From: Mangifera indica
Taxonomy: Eukaryota > Streptophyta > Magnoliopsida > Sapindales > Anacardiaceae
DNA length: 64,000 bases
Assembly (NCBI RefSeq): GCF_011075055.1
Contig: NC_058146.1
Coordinates: 248,001-312,000 of the forward strand
Direction: 5' to 3'
The notes under the pieces are model-generated. The model worked only from the letters and a program-made list of their open reading frames with translations, was not told where the DNA came from and searched no databases. This document shows, piece by piece, positions 50,001-62,388 of the stretch; position 1 is the first letter of the stretch; each line of letters starts with the position of its first letter. The position numbers and the translations under genes were made by a program.

Positions 50001-51838
50001 CACTTTTGCGATTCACTAAATGGGGTTCTTCGTTACCCTGGAAATTAAGCTGGTAACTAAAGAAGAGTTATTTGAATTTTGTAGTTGATTGAACAAATAA
50101 ATTTGGAAATGGTGTTGGCTCCCAAGTGTAGCACAATATCGCCGAAATTAGAAGATGGAAACAGAAGGAGATCTTTGAGACAGACTGACTATTGGTGCAA
50201 GGTTCTCTTTCTCTAGCTTGGTCTTGTTTGCACCATTTTGGTTCTACTTAATTATGTTTTATGGCTGTACATGCAGAATTTCGATTATCTACTCTCCACC
50301 GTATGGGCTAACGATGAAGGTGTTCAAAGTGCTCTTCATGTTCGAGAGGTATTTATTCAACATTAACTAAAGTCATTGTTTTAAAATTGGGATCAAATTG
50401 ATCCAATCAGATTTCAATGATCAATCTAGTTTAAGGTAAAGGGAAAAACTCATTAATGAATTATTGAATCAGATAAAGTCTGTCTAATTACAGTTTAGTC
50501 ATTAAGTCAATCTAATCACGCAATCATACTAATATTAGTGCAACTAAACTAGGTATTCTAGCATGTGACTAAGCATTAATACCATTGAGTTGAAACATGT
50601 ATATTTAAAATTGTTCTTTTGTTCAATAAATATATTTGATATATATAATTTTATTTATGTTTCCCACGTCAATAGCTCGACGAAGTAGACTGTTCAAAAT
50701 CTAAACAAACCCTTTGACTGAGTCAAACCATCATGCAATATCATTATTATTAAACCTAAGTCTTCTTGTATGTGACCAAACTCAGATACTACTAAAGTAT
50801 TGTACAAACATTTATGTTTAAAGTTATTCAATATATATATATATATATGTAATATATATAATTTTATTTATTTCTTTGATGTCACCAACTCAATCAACTA
50901 ATCGAGCCCGTCAAGGCTCAATCCAACCCTTTTGACGTTGACTATGTATTGATTTTAATAAATTGCTTGCAAGCAGGGAACAATAAAAGAGTGGAGGAGA
51001 TGCAATCTTACATTTGCTGATGGAACATATGATTATGATGTGGATAGTTCTTTCGACTACCACAAAAACCTTACCAAAGCAGGCCTCCAACTATTGCTTT
51101 ACAGGTAATTCCCCAGAAAGATATCTTTCTTTACAACTCAGATGGGCTTTCAAATTTGGGTCACTCACTTATATTTTCTTTTGGTGCAGTGGTGATCATG
51201 ATCTGGTCGTTCCACATATTTACACAGAATATTGGATTGGCCTACTTGACATAACTTTGGATGAAGACTGGCGACCATGGTTTGTTGGTGGTCAAGTTGC
51301 CGGGTAAGGTTTCTTATCTTCTTAACTGGATTTTACAATCATTCTTGTTTGAATTCGTGGTTGGGGTATGGGGCTTTTAAGGTTCGGGGTTTTTGTTGTA
51401 GGGGTTAAGGAATAAGGATGAAAGCAAAATGGTATTTAATTAAGTTGTTTGGTCATAAATGTTTAGTCCTCTTATATTATAGTCACTATAATTAATTACC
51501 CAATAATTTACGATACTGCTCTTTCTATTTAGGTACACAATGAAGTATTCAAACTATGGATACCGACTGACTTATGCAACTCTAAAGGTAATTAAGAAGT
51601 CTTTCAAACAATGAATACAAGTACGAATACAAATACAAAATAACATCTAATTGCAAGACAAAACGTCAACTTTGTATTTGTATTTGTAACCATTGTTAGT
51701 GCATTAATTATTATTGTAATCATTAGCTAATGTTGAAAAATTAATTTTTTACAGGGATCTGGGCACTCTCCGACTGAGTGGAAAGGAAGGGATACTTATG
51801 AAATGTTTGAAAGGTGGATACATTTTTACCCACTTTAG
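47052..51838 (+). CDS. Serine carboxypeptidase-like protein (S10, SCPL clade I type)
   Basis: Secreted or vacuolar alpha/beta-hydrolase. Clade I SCPLs are mostly acyltransferases using glucose esters, but activity here is unproven. There are 14 exons: 47052-47206, 47299-47435, 48919-48995, 49088-49210, 49339-49441, 49526-49563, 49642-49743, 49865-49957, 50085-50201, 50277-50348, 50977-51104, 51190-51303, 51533-51587 and 51755-51838. All are in phase, 465 residues. Signal peptide: residues 1 to about 31 (FLVWLQVVCAFLLFGNAA), then the GQIVRTLPGF start of the mature protein. Triad: Ser183 in TDSYSG (usual form GDSYSG), Asp in SGDHD (384-386), His442 in GSGHSP. Oxyanion region GGPGCAALNG; many relatives have GGPGCSA. 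Several N-x-S/T sites. A Mutator-like element fills most of intron 2. Tail-to-tail with the paralogue at 54545-59835. Confidence 0.94.
47483..48358. mobile_element. Mutator-like fold-back element in SCPL intron 2
   Basis: Ends are inverted: GGCCAAAGGACTATTTCCCA at 47483 and the complement of GGCCAGAGGACTATTTTCTA at 48358. The 9-bp flanks ttccaaaca (47474-47482) and tttcaaaca (48359-48367) match at 8 of 9, the duplication size of Mutator elements. Long inner arms are also complementary (for example gtttgaaaaatcaaaa against ttttgatttttcaaac). It has no transposase. The interior has no recognised gene. Confidence 0.85.
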
Positions 51839-53408
51839 GGGATTGTCACAATTTCAATCGGGTTTTTAGGTGCACTTGAATAAATTTGAAATTCGCAACT
51901 TTGCAACATGTTGTGTTATTTGAATGTGAAGGAAAGTTTGTGAACATTAAATTCTAATAACATTTGAATTGAATCCATTAAATACACCATTTTAAACCTC
52001 TAAAATGGAATTGAATCGAATCGATTCAAGAAAATTGTTGATACTCACAACTAGGAATGGATTCAAACAAAACCGAATCCCAACATGAACTAACTTGAGT
52101 TCGGCTCAAAAGGTGTTAGAGATTACTCGAATTCAGTTCGAGTTTGACAAGTCAGTCCAAAGGAAGTTTCAAGTTTTGCCTGAAAAAAAAAAATTACAGC
52201 TCCTAACTCGATTTGAGTTTATAGCTCAAATTTATGGCTCATATTCATGATTTGAGTTTGTAATTCGAATTCATAACTCAAATTGCAACGATTTCAGTTT
52301 ATGACTCAAATTCTATAACACCAAACATTAGTTGCTACAAATTTAATTTGCAGGGGTACACAACTTAATCTTCAAACAAAATGTTACAAATTCAAGTCTA
52401 ATATATATACAGAACGAAGAATTTCAACACATTCATTAACTCACATTACAAATTCAACAACACATAACATCTTCATCTCTTAACAGCCCGCCATCTTCTT
52501 TCTCATGTCCTCAAATTTGCCGGTGCAAGTAACAAACTTATGAAATAATCAAATTAACTCAAATATGAATCTCTAACAAATTAATAAACAAACAAAAACA
52601 TTAAAATTTTAATTAGAGTTCTTAGCGCTAAAGATAAAATTTTAGAAATTTATGGTGCACCAACCAGAATCGTGGTTGGCTAAAGGAGACAGATCAAGAT
52701 GAAGACCGACGGGAGAGTCTGATGAAGAAAAGAAAAGAAAGACAAAAACTTTTATGGACTGGAACAAAAGATATGAAGGAGAAAAATTAAGATGAAAGCG
52801 ACTGATGAAGAAAAGAAAAGAAAGATCAAGAAGAATAAAGGGGTTGAAGAAAAAGTCAGTTTGCATGTGAGAAGGAGAAAGTCAGAGAAACTTAAAATAA
52901 GTCAAAGAAAATGATGTAAGAAAGAAAAAGAAAAATGTTTTTTTTATTTTTTTGAGCCTCCAAGCCAACTCTAAATGAGCCATAACTCAGCTCAAATTGA
53001 GCCGAGTTGATGAATGGCTCACGAACCATTTCAAACCAAATCCTATATGATTCGAAATCGATTCGTTTTTTAGTCGAACCATGTATTATGATTTGAACTC
53101 AATCTAAATTCATAAGAAACAACCTCCGACCGAGCTAATTTGAATCTAACGAACTTTCAACACCAAATCGGCTCAGCTCACATTTAGGCCTATTCACAAC
53201 TATAAACTATTTCTTTGAGCTAAGGTGAATGCAATAGTCCTTATATGATTCATGTGGTCTCTCGTTGTTCCAAGTCGGTCATGGTCATCATGCAGGGAAT
53301 GGTTGTTCAACTGTGCTTCCTGAGGAGGGAGAAGATTGACTAATAAATCTATCACTTGAAGTGCTTAATCAAATTTTCTCAAGTGTAAAAGGTGAAAGAA
53401 AAAAAATA

Positions 53409-53414
<6 letters not shown>

Positions 53415-53439
<25 letters not shown>
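53415..53439. repeat. (AC)n microsatellite
   Basis: About 12 AC units followed by an AT run. Confidence 0.95.
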
Positions 53440-53891
53440 TATATTATTGGTAAGAGTGGTTTGGCATTAGTTGACAAGATAAACTAACTTATTCTAACTC
53501 TTATCTCTTCATGCATTTAGTATTTGAAGACTTCACTTGTATGACCATCGTAGTTATTTTTATGTGTTTATTAGGCCACCGTGCTTTCTTTTTCTTCTCT
53601 TAATTTCTAACAACATTTTGGGTTATGTTTATATTATTATGGGCTTATGATATCTATAATTGCCTTTCAGTGGACCACTCTCTTATTGCAGACTTATCTA
53701 TCTACCCATTATGATTCTATTCCATTGTCTAGAGTTTAACAATAAATAAATGGACAAAACCAAAAACTAGTTACGTTTTCAGATGTGTTAGATATTAAAA
53801 ATCACAACCACCAAAAACTATGTTGGATTTTGTACGTGAAAATGTTGAGATTATAATAAACAAAGTGTTACTTTTAATGTTGTTTTGTTTG

Positions 53892-54033
53892 TTATTGAAC
53901 CTTAAGAAAATCACACATAAAAAATTAGTTATTGAGATGAAAGAGTCCAAGACCATATAAATCTTATACTAGTTGTCTGTATTTTCTAATGTGAGATTCA
54001 AGTCTTATACCTTGTACTTAAGATTCTAATAAT
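53892..54033 (-). mobile_element. Solo LTR of the TRIM family
   Basis: Runs parallel to the LTR of the TRIM copies in OM64: gaaccttaagaaaatcacac, then ttattgagatgaaagagtcc, then accatataaatc and aatgtgagattcaagtctta. Many substitutions, no interior and no second LTR, so it looks like an old solo LTR. Confidence 0.7.
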
Positions 54034-54044
54034 GGGTACAGTTC

Positions 54045-54200
54045 GGTTCGATTCGTTTTTCATTATCAAAACGATATCGTTTTTAATATATATTAATTAA
54101 AACGACGTCGTTTTGTATAAAAAATTTTTAAAAAAAATCTACCGAGCCAAGCCGAGCTCGAGCTCGAGCTGGCTCGGCTCGAGTCCAGCCCTAGCTTAAG
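54045..54200. repeat. Palindromic AACGACGTCGTTTT and GAGCTCGAGCTC repeat
   Basis: Contains aaaacgacgtcgtttt, a near-symmetric aaaacgatatcgttttt, and a GC-rich run ccgagctcgagctcgagctg. It stands out sharply from AT-rich flanks and is typical of a dispersed plant repeat. Confidence 0.5.
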
Positions 54201-54544
54201 TAGTTGTTGTGCCAATAATAATCCACAAAACTCTTATTTTGCAAGGAGGGTTTTTAATTGATGAAGAAATTTATACAACACTTGTACATACATATTTACT
54301 AAGAGTTACCTTACAAGTTTAAATATTTAATTTTATTTTTAATTTATAATATTTATGATATTTTTTAAGATGATAATATAATAATCAAAATTTATTATTT
54401 TTATTATTATTAAAATCAAATCCTCCAATACAAAGAAATTAGTTTACTGGAGTTTCAAATAGTTGAATTACAATCACAGAAACATAAAGTTCTGTTAATC
54501 AATCATTCATAGAGAAGGGAGTGGCTTCAGTTGTAGCAGGCTAA

Positions 54545-57500
54545 CTATAGAGGGTAAAAATGGATCCACCTTTCGAACATTTCATAACTTTCTCTTCCTT
54601 TCCACTCAGTGGGAGAGTGACCTGATCCCTGCAAATAAATTTTACTCATGACGTTAGACAGCTTCAAATATTTACATGACAACAGTTCTCACAGATCGAA
54701 GAAACTAGAGGACGCCCGTGCTTACCTTGACTGTGGCATAAGTCAGTCGATATCCATAATTTGAATACTTCATCGTGTATCTGAATAGAAAATATGCAGA
54801 ATTAATGCAGTGATACTTATCATTCAAACATAAAGATGAAAAGATTAAATTGTATAACAAGTCTTCAAACTTATAAATCTTACCCTGCAACTTGACCACC
54901 AACATACCAGGGTCGCCAATCTTCGTCCAAAGTTAAATCAAGTTCAGTTAGCCAATATTCTGTTGATATATGCGGAACAACAAGATCATGGTCGGCACTG
55001 CACAAAAGAATATACTTCAATATCACTTTTTGAGCTGCAACTCAACAAAGATTTTTGGGCAAACGGTTACCCGTAAAGCAAAACTTGGATGCCTGTTTTT
55101 GTAAGATCTTTGTGATAGTCAAAATTACTCCCAATATCAACGTCATAGTTCGTCTTCAAGGTAAGGTTGCACCTACGCCATTCTTGACTTGTTCCCTGCT
55201 TCCAATAAAATGCAATTTTCAGTGTAATATTAACCAACTAAAATCTCAATTAGGATTAAATTTGAACCAAACCTTTCTAAAATATCGGTTAGCTTGAGTT
55301 TGGTTCAAATCCTAAATGACTAGCTCAACTTCAAGCTCAAGAGCTTATTCCAATTATTGGGGATGTCATCATAGGTTATCGATGGAATAAATAGTATCAT
55401 CACCAAGATGTATATAAATAAATAATATCATCGAAAGAGGATTCAAACCGAGTTACCAAACTAAAGCTCATGTTTAGCTCAAATCCTAGGTGTCCAATTT
55501 TAGTTTGAGCTCCAATTTGTTTGAGCAAATCAAAGATGTTATTGGTGGCTATCAACAAGGTGAATAGTATCACCAACTAAATTAGAGTCAAGTCATTGAA
55601 TTGAAACTCCAACTCAAATAGAGTCAAACACCAATTCAATTCCAATCCAGCCCTAATTATTCTCAATCTCCCACTATCCTTGAACTTGGTTTTCATACCT
55701 CTCGAACATGCAAAGCCCTTTGAACTCCTTCATTATTTGCCCATATGGTAACGAGCAGATAAGCAAAATTCTGCAAATTATTTAGAAATCATGAACAATT
55801 ACGTCAACAGCAACAGCAACAGCAAAAACAGCTCTAGAACTTGATGAGAAAGATGACCTTGCACCAGTAGTCGTTTGCTCCAGGAGTAAGACGATAATGT
55901 CCGGAATTTTCCTGCAGAAATCTTCTCTTCTTTCTATCGTTATCCGATTCTGGTTTTATTGTAGCACACTTTGGAGCCAGCACCATTTCTGAATTTATTT
56001 GTTCCAGTAACTACAAGATTCAGATAAAGCTTTCTTAATATGGAACATTTTGCATAGAAATTTGAGAGAAGAAGAAAATTTGATCGCCATGGCAAGCATA
56101 CGTTACTCATTATTTCCAAATACTCCTCGCAATCTGCAGAGACGGTAGTGGTTCCCCAATCAACGTAAGAGCCATTGCAGTAGTCTTTGGCTGACTGTGA
56201 GAAAATTAACAAAACAATTAGTAATAGCTATCTAAATCAACGTTTTCCCACGCGGATGTAAATGACTCACTTCGTATATGCCTTTGGATATAAGTCCCAG
56301 CTTATAGGCCTGTGGTATCTCATCATTGGTTTCAAGCTCCAGATCTGAATGCGGTGATCCACTGATGTATCCCTAATTTCATAATTCATACAAAATATAA
56401 CTTAAAATACTGACAATCAACCCCTTCCAAATTTTGCAAGTTGTGCTAAGGCCGGCGAATGAAGCAGACTGTGTCAGGCCTCACGGAAAGGACTACAGGC
56501 TAACATGACATAACCCAAAAAAAATTTTAAAATATATATTTGGTGGGCCACGGAGCGATAGTCCACCATTGTGGGTTGTGTCTTGGGCCTTGAAAATTTG
56601 TGAGCCTGCATATTTGTGTGCCTTGACATGGCGGACTGCACAATTTCGGCACGGCCTGTTTACAGTTGTAATTCCTACGGGCAAAACTATGGGGGGTGTA
56701 TGTTGTAGTTTCCAAAGTTAATAGGAGCTGGAAAGTTTTTTTGTTTCAAGGGGGACATCGATGAAAGCCCTAAGCACAATTTAAACCAAATGGCCTGAAC
56801 TAGAAAATATGCATATCGATCCTTACCAGTAGACTTATTGATGGCTCAACTCCAGCTTTATTATCTGTAATGCCATGTACAAATAAATAAATACATATAA
56901 TTGATTCTTGCGACAATTTATGGCAAAAATATACATTAATGCCTATACTTGATAAACAAAATTTGCTTCAATATTTACCTTCCAATATTTTTTCAACAAC
57001 GACTGGAGCAATGATACCAGAATAAGAATCAGTAGCAAGAATGACTCGGTTCGGAATGTATTGAGGATGTTCATTCAACCACTGCATGCAATATTTCAAA
57101 ATTAAGATAAACATATGCAGTGGTGGAGACAGAAATAAAACTAAGGGGGGTCAAAGAAAATTCAGTAAAATGTAAGGGGTTTTATTGATAGTGTCACTCA
57201 CAGTTCTGATGAAGTTATAAGTCTGATTTGCAAACTTGGAGTCCGAAAGAACGAAGCCTGCAGCTGTTGAAGCATAGGAATAACCAGAGCCAACAGGGGT
57301 ATCCACAAAAACTATACTGGCAGTCTGTGAATTATAATAAAATATCACCATGATGCAATCTTAAAATATGATGTTTTCTGATCAGATTCATGGCATAAAT
57401 AGTTTAAAATTTTGCACCTTGGTCCATGTGTAATCGTACAAATGCAACGACGGCAAGCCACCAGTGTAGTCACTTTGATTGAACTGTAGTGGACCTGAAA

Positions 57501-59835
57501 AAAAACATATATATGTAAGCATTTTTGTCTGTGTTGCTGGCTGGTCACCGGAGCCTGCCGGAGAGAGTGATGGCTCATGTGTAGTCACGTTGGCACGTAT
57601 ATATGCGAAGGGGAAGCATAGCATATAAGTGTAGAGTGATAGACTCAAATAAAAGGGAGGGTATGCCGAAGATAAATAAAAATTATTTTAGTTATCATTT
57701 ATATTATTTTATTTAATTTAAAAATAATAAAATATTTTAATAATATTTTATTATTATTAATATTATAATAGATAATATAAAAAGAATCATTTATAATATT
57801 AAAATATTAATAAAATAACATTAATTTTATTATAATTATATTTTTTATTTATTAATTTTAAGATAAAAATATCATTATTTAACTAGTAATTTAAAAAATA
57901 TTTTAGACTAATTATATTTAAAAAATTTGAGTTAAATAATTTTATAATATTTTTTATTACTTTTAATTAAACATAATAATTATTTATATTTATTAATTTT
58001 TATTATATTTTATCAAATATAATAATATGTTATATCTAATAATTATTTATAAAATTTATTTTTAATGATAAAATATTATTTAAACAAATAAAATTGAAGA
58101 AAATATAAAATATGGAAGATCAAATAAAAAAAATTTAAAAGTCAAAATAATAATAATAATAATAATATAATGGAATGACAAGCCCGAAAAGACAGATAGA
58201 AAAGTTAAAATTAAATAGAAATAAAATATTAAAAATAAATAAAATATAAAAGATTAATATAATACTTTAGAGGTTATATTAATAATTTATATGTATAATT
58301 TTTCAAAATTTATGGGATAACTTATATCAGGTCTGCCGTTGTTTCTAGCAACACGACACATTGACGTAATCAAACCGACAGAACTAATAAGTCTCACCAT
58401 GAATAATATAATATATATAAATAATAAATATAAATTTATACCTAAATAATTAAATATTATTATATAATTACATATTTTTTATTTAAAATTATTTAATTAT
58501 ATAATAATATATTATTATATCAAATGATTATTACCCACAATTTCTCAAAGTTTTTTTTGTTTATTTTGAAAATACTATTTATCCATCTATGACAAGTTAA
58601 AATTAACGAAACTTAAACCCCTAAAAATTTTATCTCATTTTTTTCTCTAAAAGTTTAAAAACTAACATTTTTTTTTCTCAAGCTAAGTTTGAAAAAATCA
58701 TATTTTCCCCCTAGGGTTTTGTTTCAAAATCGAATCACCTTTTTTGGCATCATCATCAACCGTCTCTCCCTCTCGACAGCTTCCCATCCTTCGACGAGCT
58801 GTCTCACCTCCACCCCAACTTGACATCCAAAAATATCATTTAGAAAGAAAAATCATCTTTTCGAACGAAGACGAAATGTCTTCCCAGAGGAAGATGAGTC
58901 GTCTTGTCTTCATCTGGAAAGAAGATTCCTCTTTCTAGACGATGTTTCTGGATGTCGGAGGGGTTCAGGTGGAGGTGAGGCAACACGTCGAAGGATGGAG
59001 AGACAGCCAACGATAGCATCGGAGAAGGTGATTAGATTTTGAAACTAAACTCTAGGGGGGAAATGTGATTTTTTTCAAACATGGTTTAGGGAAGAAAAAT
59101 TAGTTTTTAAATTTTTAGGGGAAAATGAAATCATATTTAAGTTTATTTTTAATATTAAATATAAAATAATGATTTTACTTTTAAAATTAATAGATTTAAA
59201 TAGCTATGAGTTGATAAATGATATTTTCAAAGTTAACAGAAAGAAACTTTGAGAAATCAGTATACCTTGGGTGGGAAATAGTGCTATGGCCCATATTATT
59301 GTTTAGCAAAAATAATTTAGAAGCACATTTTGTCCACCCGTAATTCATGTCCGATTACATAAAATGGACATATGGAGGGGCAGAATGGTCATTTTATGCT
59401 CCCTTCTTTCAACGTATAAATTATAAGAGATAAGAAGCATGAATGAGATACCAGTTTGGAAGAAGAAGCCATTCAAAGCTGAACAACCAGGGCCTCCAAC
59501 GACATAAAAAAGAACAGGATCCACTTCAGGATTTCCCTGCGACTCCACGAACAAGTAGAACAGCTCTGAATCTTCCACGCTCACATATCTGAGTTTTCAA
59601 AAAAAAAATCCTTAAATATCAGCTTACTTCACTCGATCAAACAATATTCAACAGATGTATAACCAGTAAAAAATTCCACTGCTTACCCAGTTTCAAGCTT
59701 GAAGGGAAGAGTACCGGAGAATCCAGGCAAATTCCTCACAATCTGGCCACAGTCGGCATTCTTCAGGAAAATAAAAACAAAGAAGAAAGCCAACCAGTTG
59801 AAGGCTGAGAAATATTTGGTGTAATCTGAAGACAT
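54545..59835 (-). CDS. Serine carboxypeptidase-like protein, paralogue of the 47-52 kb gene
   Basis: 14 exons on the minus strand: 59687-59835, 59452-59588, 57418-57494, 57202-57324, 56979-57081, 56827-56864, 56271-56372, 56102-56194, 55858-56010, 55699-55770, 55071-55195, 54884-54997, 54726-54780 and 54545-54628. All are in phase, 474 residues. Exon structure matches the plus-strand paralogue; ten exons have identical length. Signal peptide FNWLAFFFVFIFLKNADC, mature start GQIVRNLPGF. Oxyanion GGPGCSALNG. Triad: Ser181 (TDSYSG), Asp in GADHD (393-395), His451 (GSGHSP). Exon 9 is 36 nt longer than in the paralogue, adding residues around RRFLQENSGHYRLTPGAN just before the conserved DYWCK. Probable secreted/vacuolar acyltransferase or peptidase. 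No lesions. A Mutator-like fold-back lies in intron 2. Confidence 0.94.
57495..59451 (-). other. Intron 2 of the minus-strand SCPL gene
   Basis: Nearly 2 kb. The first part in plus coordinates (57660-58520) is extremely AT-rich with TAATAATA runs and a hairpin near 58430-58525. The rest is the fold-back element. Confidence 0.7.
58520..59293. mobile_element. Diverged Mutator-like fold-back element
   Basis: The right end reads accttgggtgggaaatag then GGCC, as in the intact copy at 61674-62388. The left arm atttctcaaagttttttttg mirrors the right-arm ctttctttgagaaat-like sequence, and the inner parts (cgaatcacctttttt against aaggtgattagatttt, and ccatccttcgacgagctgtc against cacgtcgaaggatgg) are complementary. 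The extreme left terminus appears eroded, so no target duplication was found. Confidence 0.7.
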
Positions 59836-59890
59836 GTTATTTCAGTGGTGTGAAAAGATGAGTTGTCTACTGCGAAGTCTGTTTGTATTT

Positions 59891-59897
59891 ATTTATA
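59891..59897 (-). promoter_or_regulatory. Probable TATA box of the minus-strand SCPL gene
   Basis: On the minus strand TATAAAT lies 56 bp before the ATG at 59835. It is close to the start, which would leave a short 5' UTR. Confidence 0.5.
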
Positions 59898-60075
59898 CAT
59901 ACCAGAATTTCAATGTCGATTAGTGAAGCTTTTGAGTCGGAAAATTTGAAGATGAATTTCTAACTTACTTTCTTTTATCAAAGGCAGGTGAGGAAGATTT
60001 GATAACCGTAAGTCAAGTCAAGGATAAGATGCGTGCACTTTAATCGTTTGAACTTAATTAAAGGACGGATATCTT

Positions 60076-61057
60076 TTGCCCACCCAAACTTTGATGAAAT
60101 AAATTTTCCCTCTTTATGTTTGAAATGTTTATTTCCCCACCTGTTTTTCACTTTCGTTAATGAAAAATGGTACAGGAAAGGATAGGAAGGTCATACTGCA
60201 GTCGGTTGATGCTCTAACGACCCTTCCTATTCTCTAAACTTCCCCTCCATCATCTTCTCTTTATTAGGGTTTCTTGATTCTAGGATTCAATATATTGAAT
60301 ATTTCGATCTACAATGTTTTTTATATGAAATTTTCTTAAAGTTAACATAAAAATGATAAAAAATAACATATAATTCTAAACATCTAAAAAGTTAGAAATC
60401 ATAAAATCTGAAAAATTTGTCATTGAAAATAAAAAAGGTTATGAACAACTTTAAGGGTCCACCAATAAGAAACACAAGCCAAACTTTAAACACTATCAAT
60501 TTGTGAGAATGTCAAGCTTACGGATTTCGATAGAGGATTGGGCAACATGGTAGACGCTAGAAAGCATCATGGTACACACAAATGGTGGCATGACAATGTG
60601 TGATTGAGTGTGTCCATGGTAATAGGCATGCGAAATGGTAAGGATGATAGAATTGAATGAAAGATGATAGAGATAGATCGTTGATAACATAATTGCAAAG
60701 GTAACAACTATGGGATGATAAAGATTAGGGGTGTTGCGATCATCAAATACAAAAATTATAACTAAGGATTCTACACAATAATGAGAATCTAATAGTTTCA
60801 TAACAGGTTAGAATAATAAAATTTAATCTGTGAAAATAGTATAAATAAAAAATAGTATTTCAATACAATGATAAATACGAGATGGATGATATAGTTCTAA
60901 TAGAGAAGTCGAACAAGTCATCAATGATAAAAGGATAAACTAGTAATTTTTGTAATTAAAATCAAACCGTTTTCATTAATTAAAAAAAATTGATGAAGGT
61001 TGAACAAATAAAATTTTCAAACTTAAAAGTAGTCATTCTACTAAATTTTGGGTGGAA
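60076..61057. mobile_element. Possible old fold-back relative
   Basis: The left edge tttgcccacccaaactttga and the complement of the right edge (gttccacccaaaatttagta) are similar, and sequence inside them (tttgaaatgtttattt, tttgaaaattttattt) continues the likeness. Ends are not GGCC and no duplication was seen. The middle (60500-60780) has no recognised gene. Confidence 0.35.
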
Positions 61058-61082
61058 CACAGTTATTTATGATTACCCACGG

Positions 61083-61556
61083 TTTTAAAAACCCACGAGA
61101 AAAATGAAGATTCTTTATCACAAAAATTAAATAAGAAATGCAATGTTCTCACTAGGGACGCCTGCAGATTCCAACATTCCCGAGAAAAAATATAATTTTT
61201 CAACACACAAAATAAGAAGAAGAAAATTAGATACTGGCCCATGGTGACTGCTGGATTGGTCAAGCAGTTTTACCATCTGGGCACAAAGTTTTAACGTCCG
61301 ATGACCCATTATCTAGGTCGGTTCTAAAAACCCACGAGAAAAATGAAGATTCTTTATCACAAAAATTAAATAAGAAGTTCAATGATCTCAGTAGGGACGC
61401 CTGCAGATTCCAACATTCCGGAGGAAAAAATATAATTTTAAACACACAAAATAAGAAGAAGAAAATCAGATACTGGCCCATGGTGACCGCTTGATTGATC
61501 AAGAAGTTTTACCGTCTGGTCTGGTGACCCATTATGTAGGTCCTTTTTCGTAATTT
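61083..61556. repeat. Direct tandem duplication of a ~240-bp unit
   Basis: Copy 1 (about 61083-61322) and copy 2 (about 61324-61556) share aaaacccacgagaaaaatga, gggacgcctgcagattccaa and actggcccatggtgac in the same order with few substitutions; copy 2 has a short deletion near its end. On the minus strand each copy has short stretches that could read as an exon (SGMLESAGVPSENIAFL in copy 1), but I cannot assign a family. Confidence 0.9.
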
Positions 61557-61673
61557 CAGGTTTTTGCAGATGAATTATAGCTCCAGCCGAAGTTGGTGAA
61601 ACTATGAATACGTACTTCTGTTAATTTCTTATTAAGATGGTGAAAAGCAAACACGTTTTTGGTGTTTGGTGAA

Positions 61674-62388
61674 GGCCAAACGACTATTTCCCACCCAAGG
61701 TATGCTGTAATGACAAGTTTCTCCCCTTTAACTATGGAAATACCAAACACCCACCCATGGCCAGTTAAAAGTAACGGGGTTAAGGGTAAAATTGTCATTT
61801 TCTCTATAATATTAAAAAATAAACTAAAATATAATTTCCTTTTGCCCCCCTAAAGTTTGAAAACAAAAATTTCCCCCCAGCCTAAGTTTAAGAAAATGGT
61901 AGTTTCACCCTAGGGTTTGGTTTTGAAATCTCCGGCGACCTCTCCGGCTCCGTTGCCGACGGCTTCTCCCTCCCGAAGAATCCTCTCCTTCCGGTGATCG
62001 GTTTCCTCCCATTTGGAGGCCCGATCGTCGCCGGAAAAGCGGTTCGTCTCCCACCGCTTTTCCGGCGACGATCGGGCCTCCAAATGGGAGGAAACCGATC
62101 ACCGAAAGGAGAGGATTCTTCGGGAGGGAGAAGCCGTCGGCAACGGAGCCGGAGAGGTCGTCGGAGATTTCAAAACCAAACCCTAGGGTGAAACTACCAT
62201 TTTCTTAAACTTAGGCTGGGGGGAAATTTTTGTTTTCAAACTTTAGGGGGGCAAAAGGAGATAAAATTTTCAGGCGTTAGGGTTCTGTTAAATTTAACTG
62301 GCCATGGGTGGGTGTTTGGTATTTCCATAGTTAAATGGGGGAAACTTGTCATTACAGCATACCTTGGGTGGGAAATAGTCGTTTGGCC
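61674..62388. mobile_element. Non-autonomous Mutator-like element, near-perfect palindrome
   Basis: Ends GGCCAAACGACTATTTCCCA and its exact complement. The arms run about 350 bp each to a short loop near 62040-62055, with very few mismatches (for example ccttccggtgatcgg against the complement of ccgatcaccgaaagg). An exact 9-bp target duplication tttggtgaa lies at 61665-61673 and 62389-62397. The inner arms are strikingly GC-rich. It has no transposase. The same short open frame appears on both strands because of the symmetry. Confidence 0.95.

Larger units (their letters stand above)
51839..54544. other. Spacer between convergent SCPL genes
   Basis: No gene seen. Dispersed GAGTTTGAG-type repeat at 52040-52340 and 52960-53190, an A-rich stretch at 52680-52930, and the two repeat features listed separately. 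Confidence 0.5.

Noticed and set aside
61905..62191. Two almost identical 65-codon open frames on opposite strands
   Set aside because: They are the two arms of the palindromic Mutator-like element, not genes.
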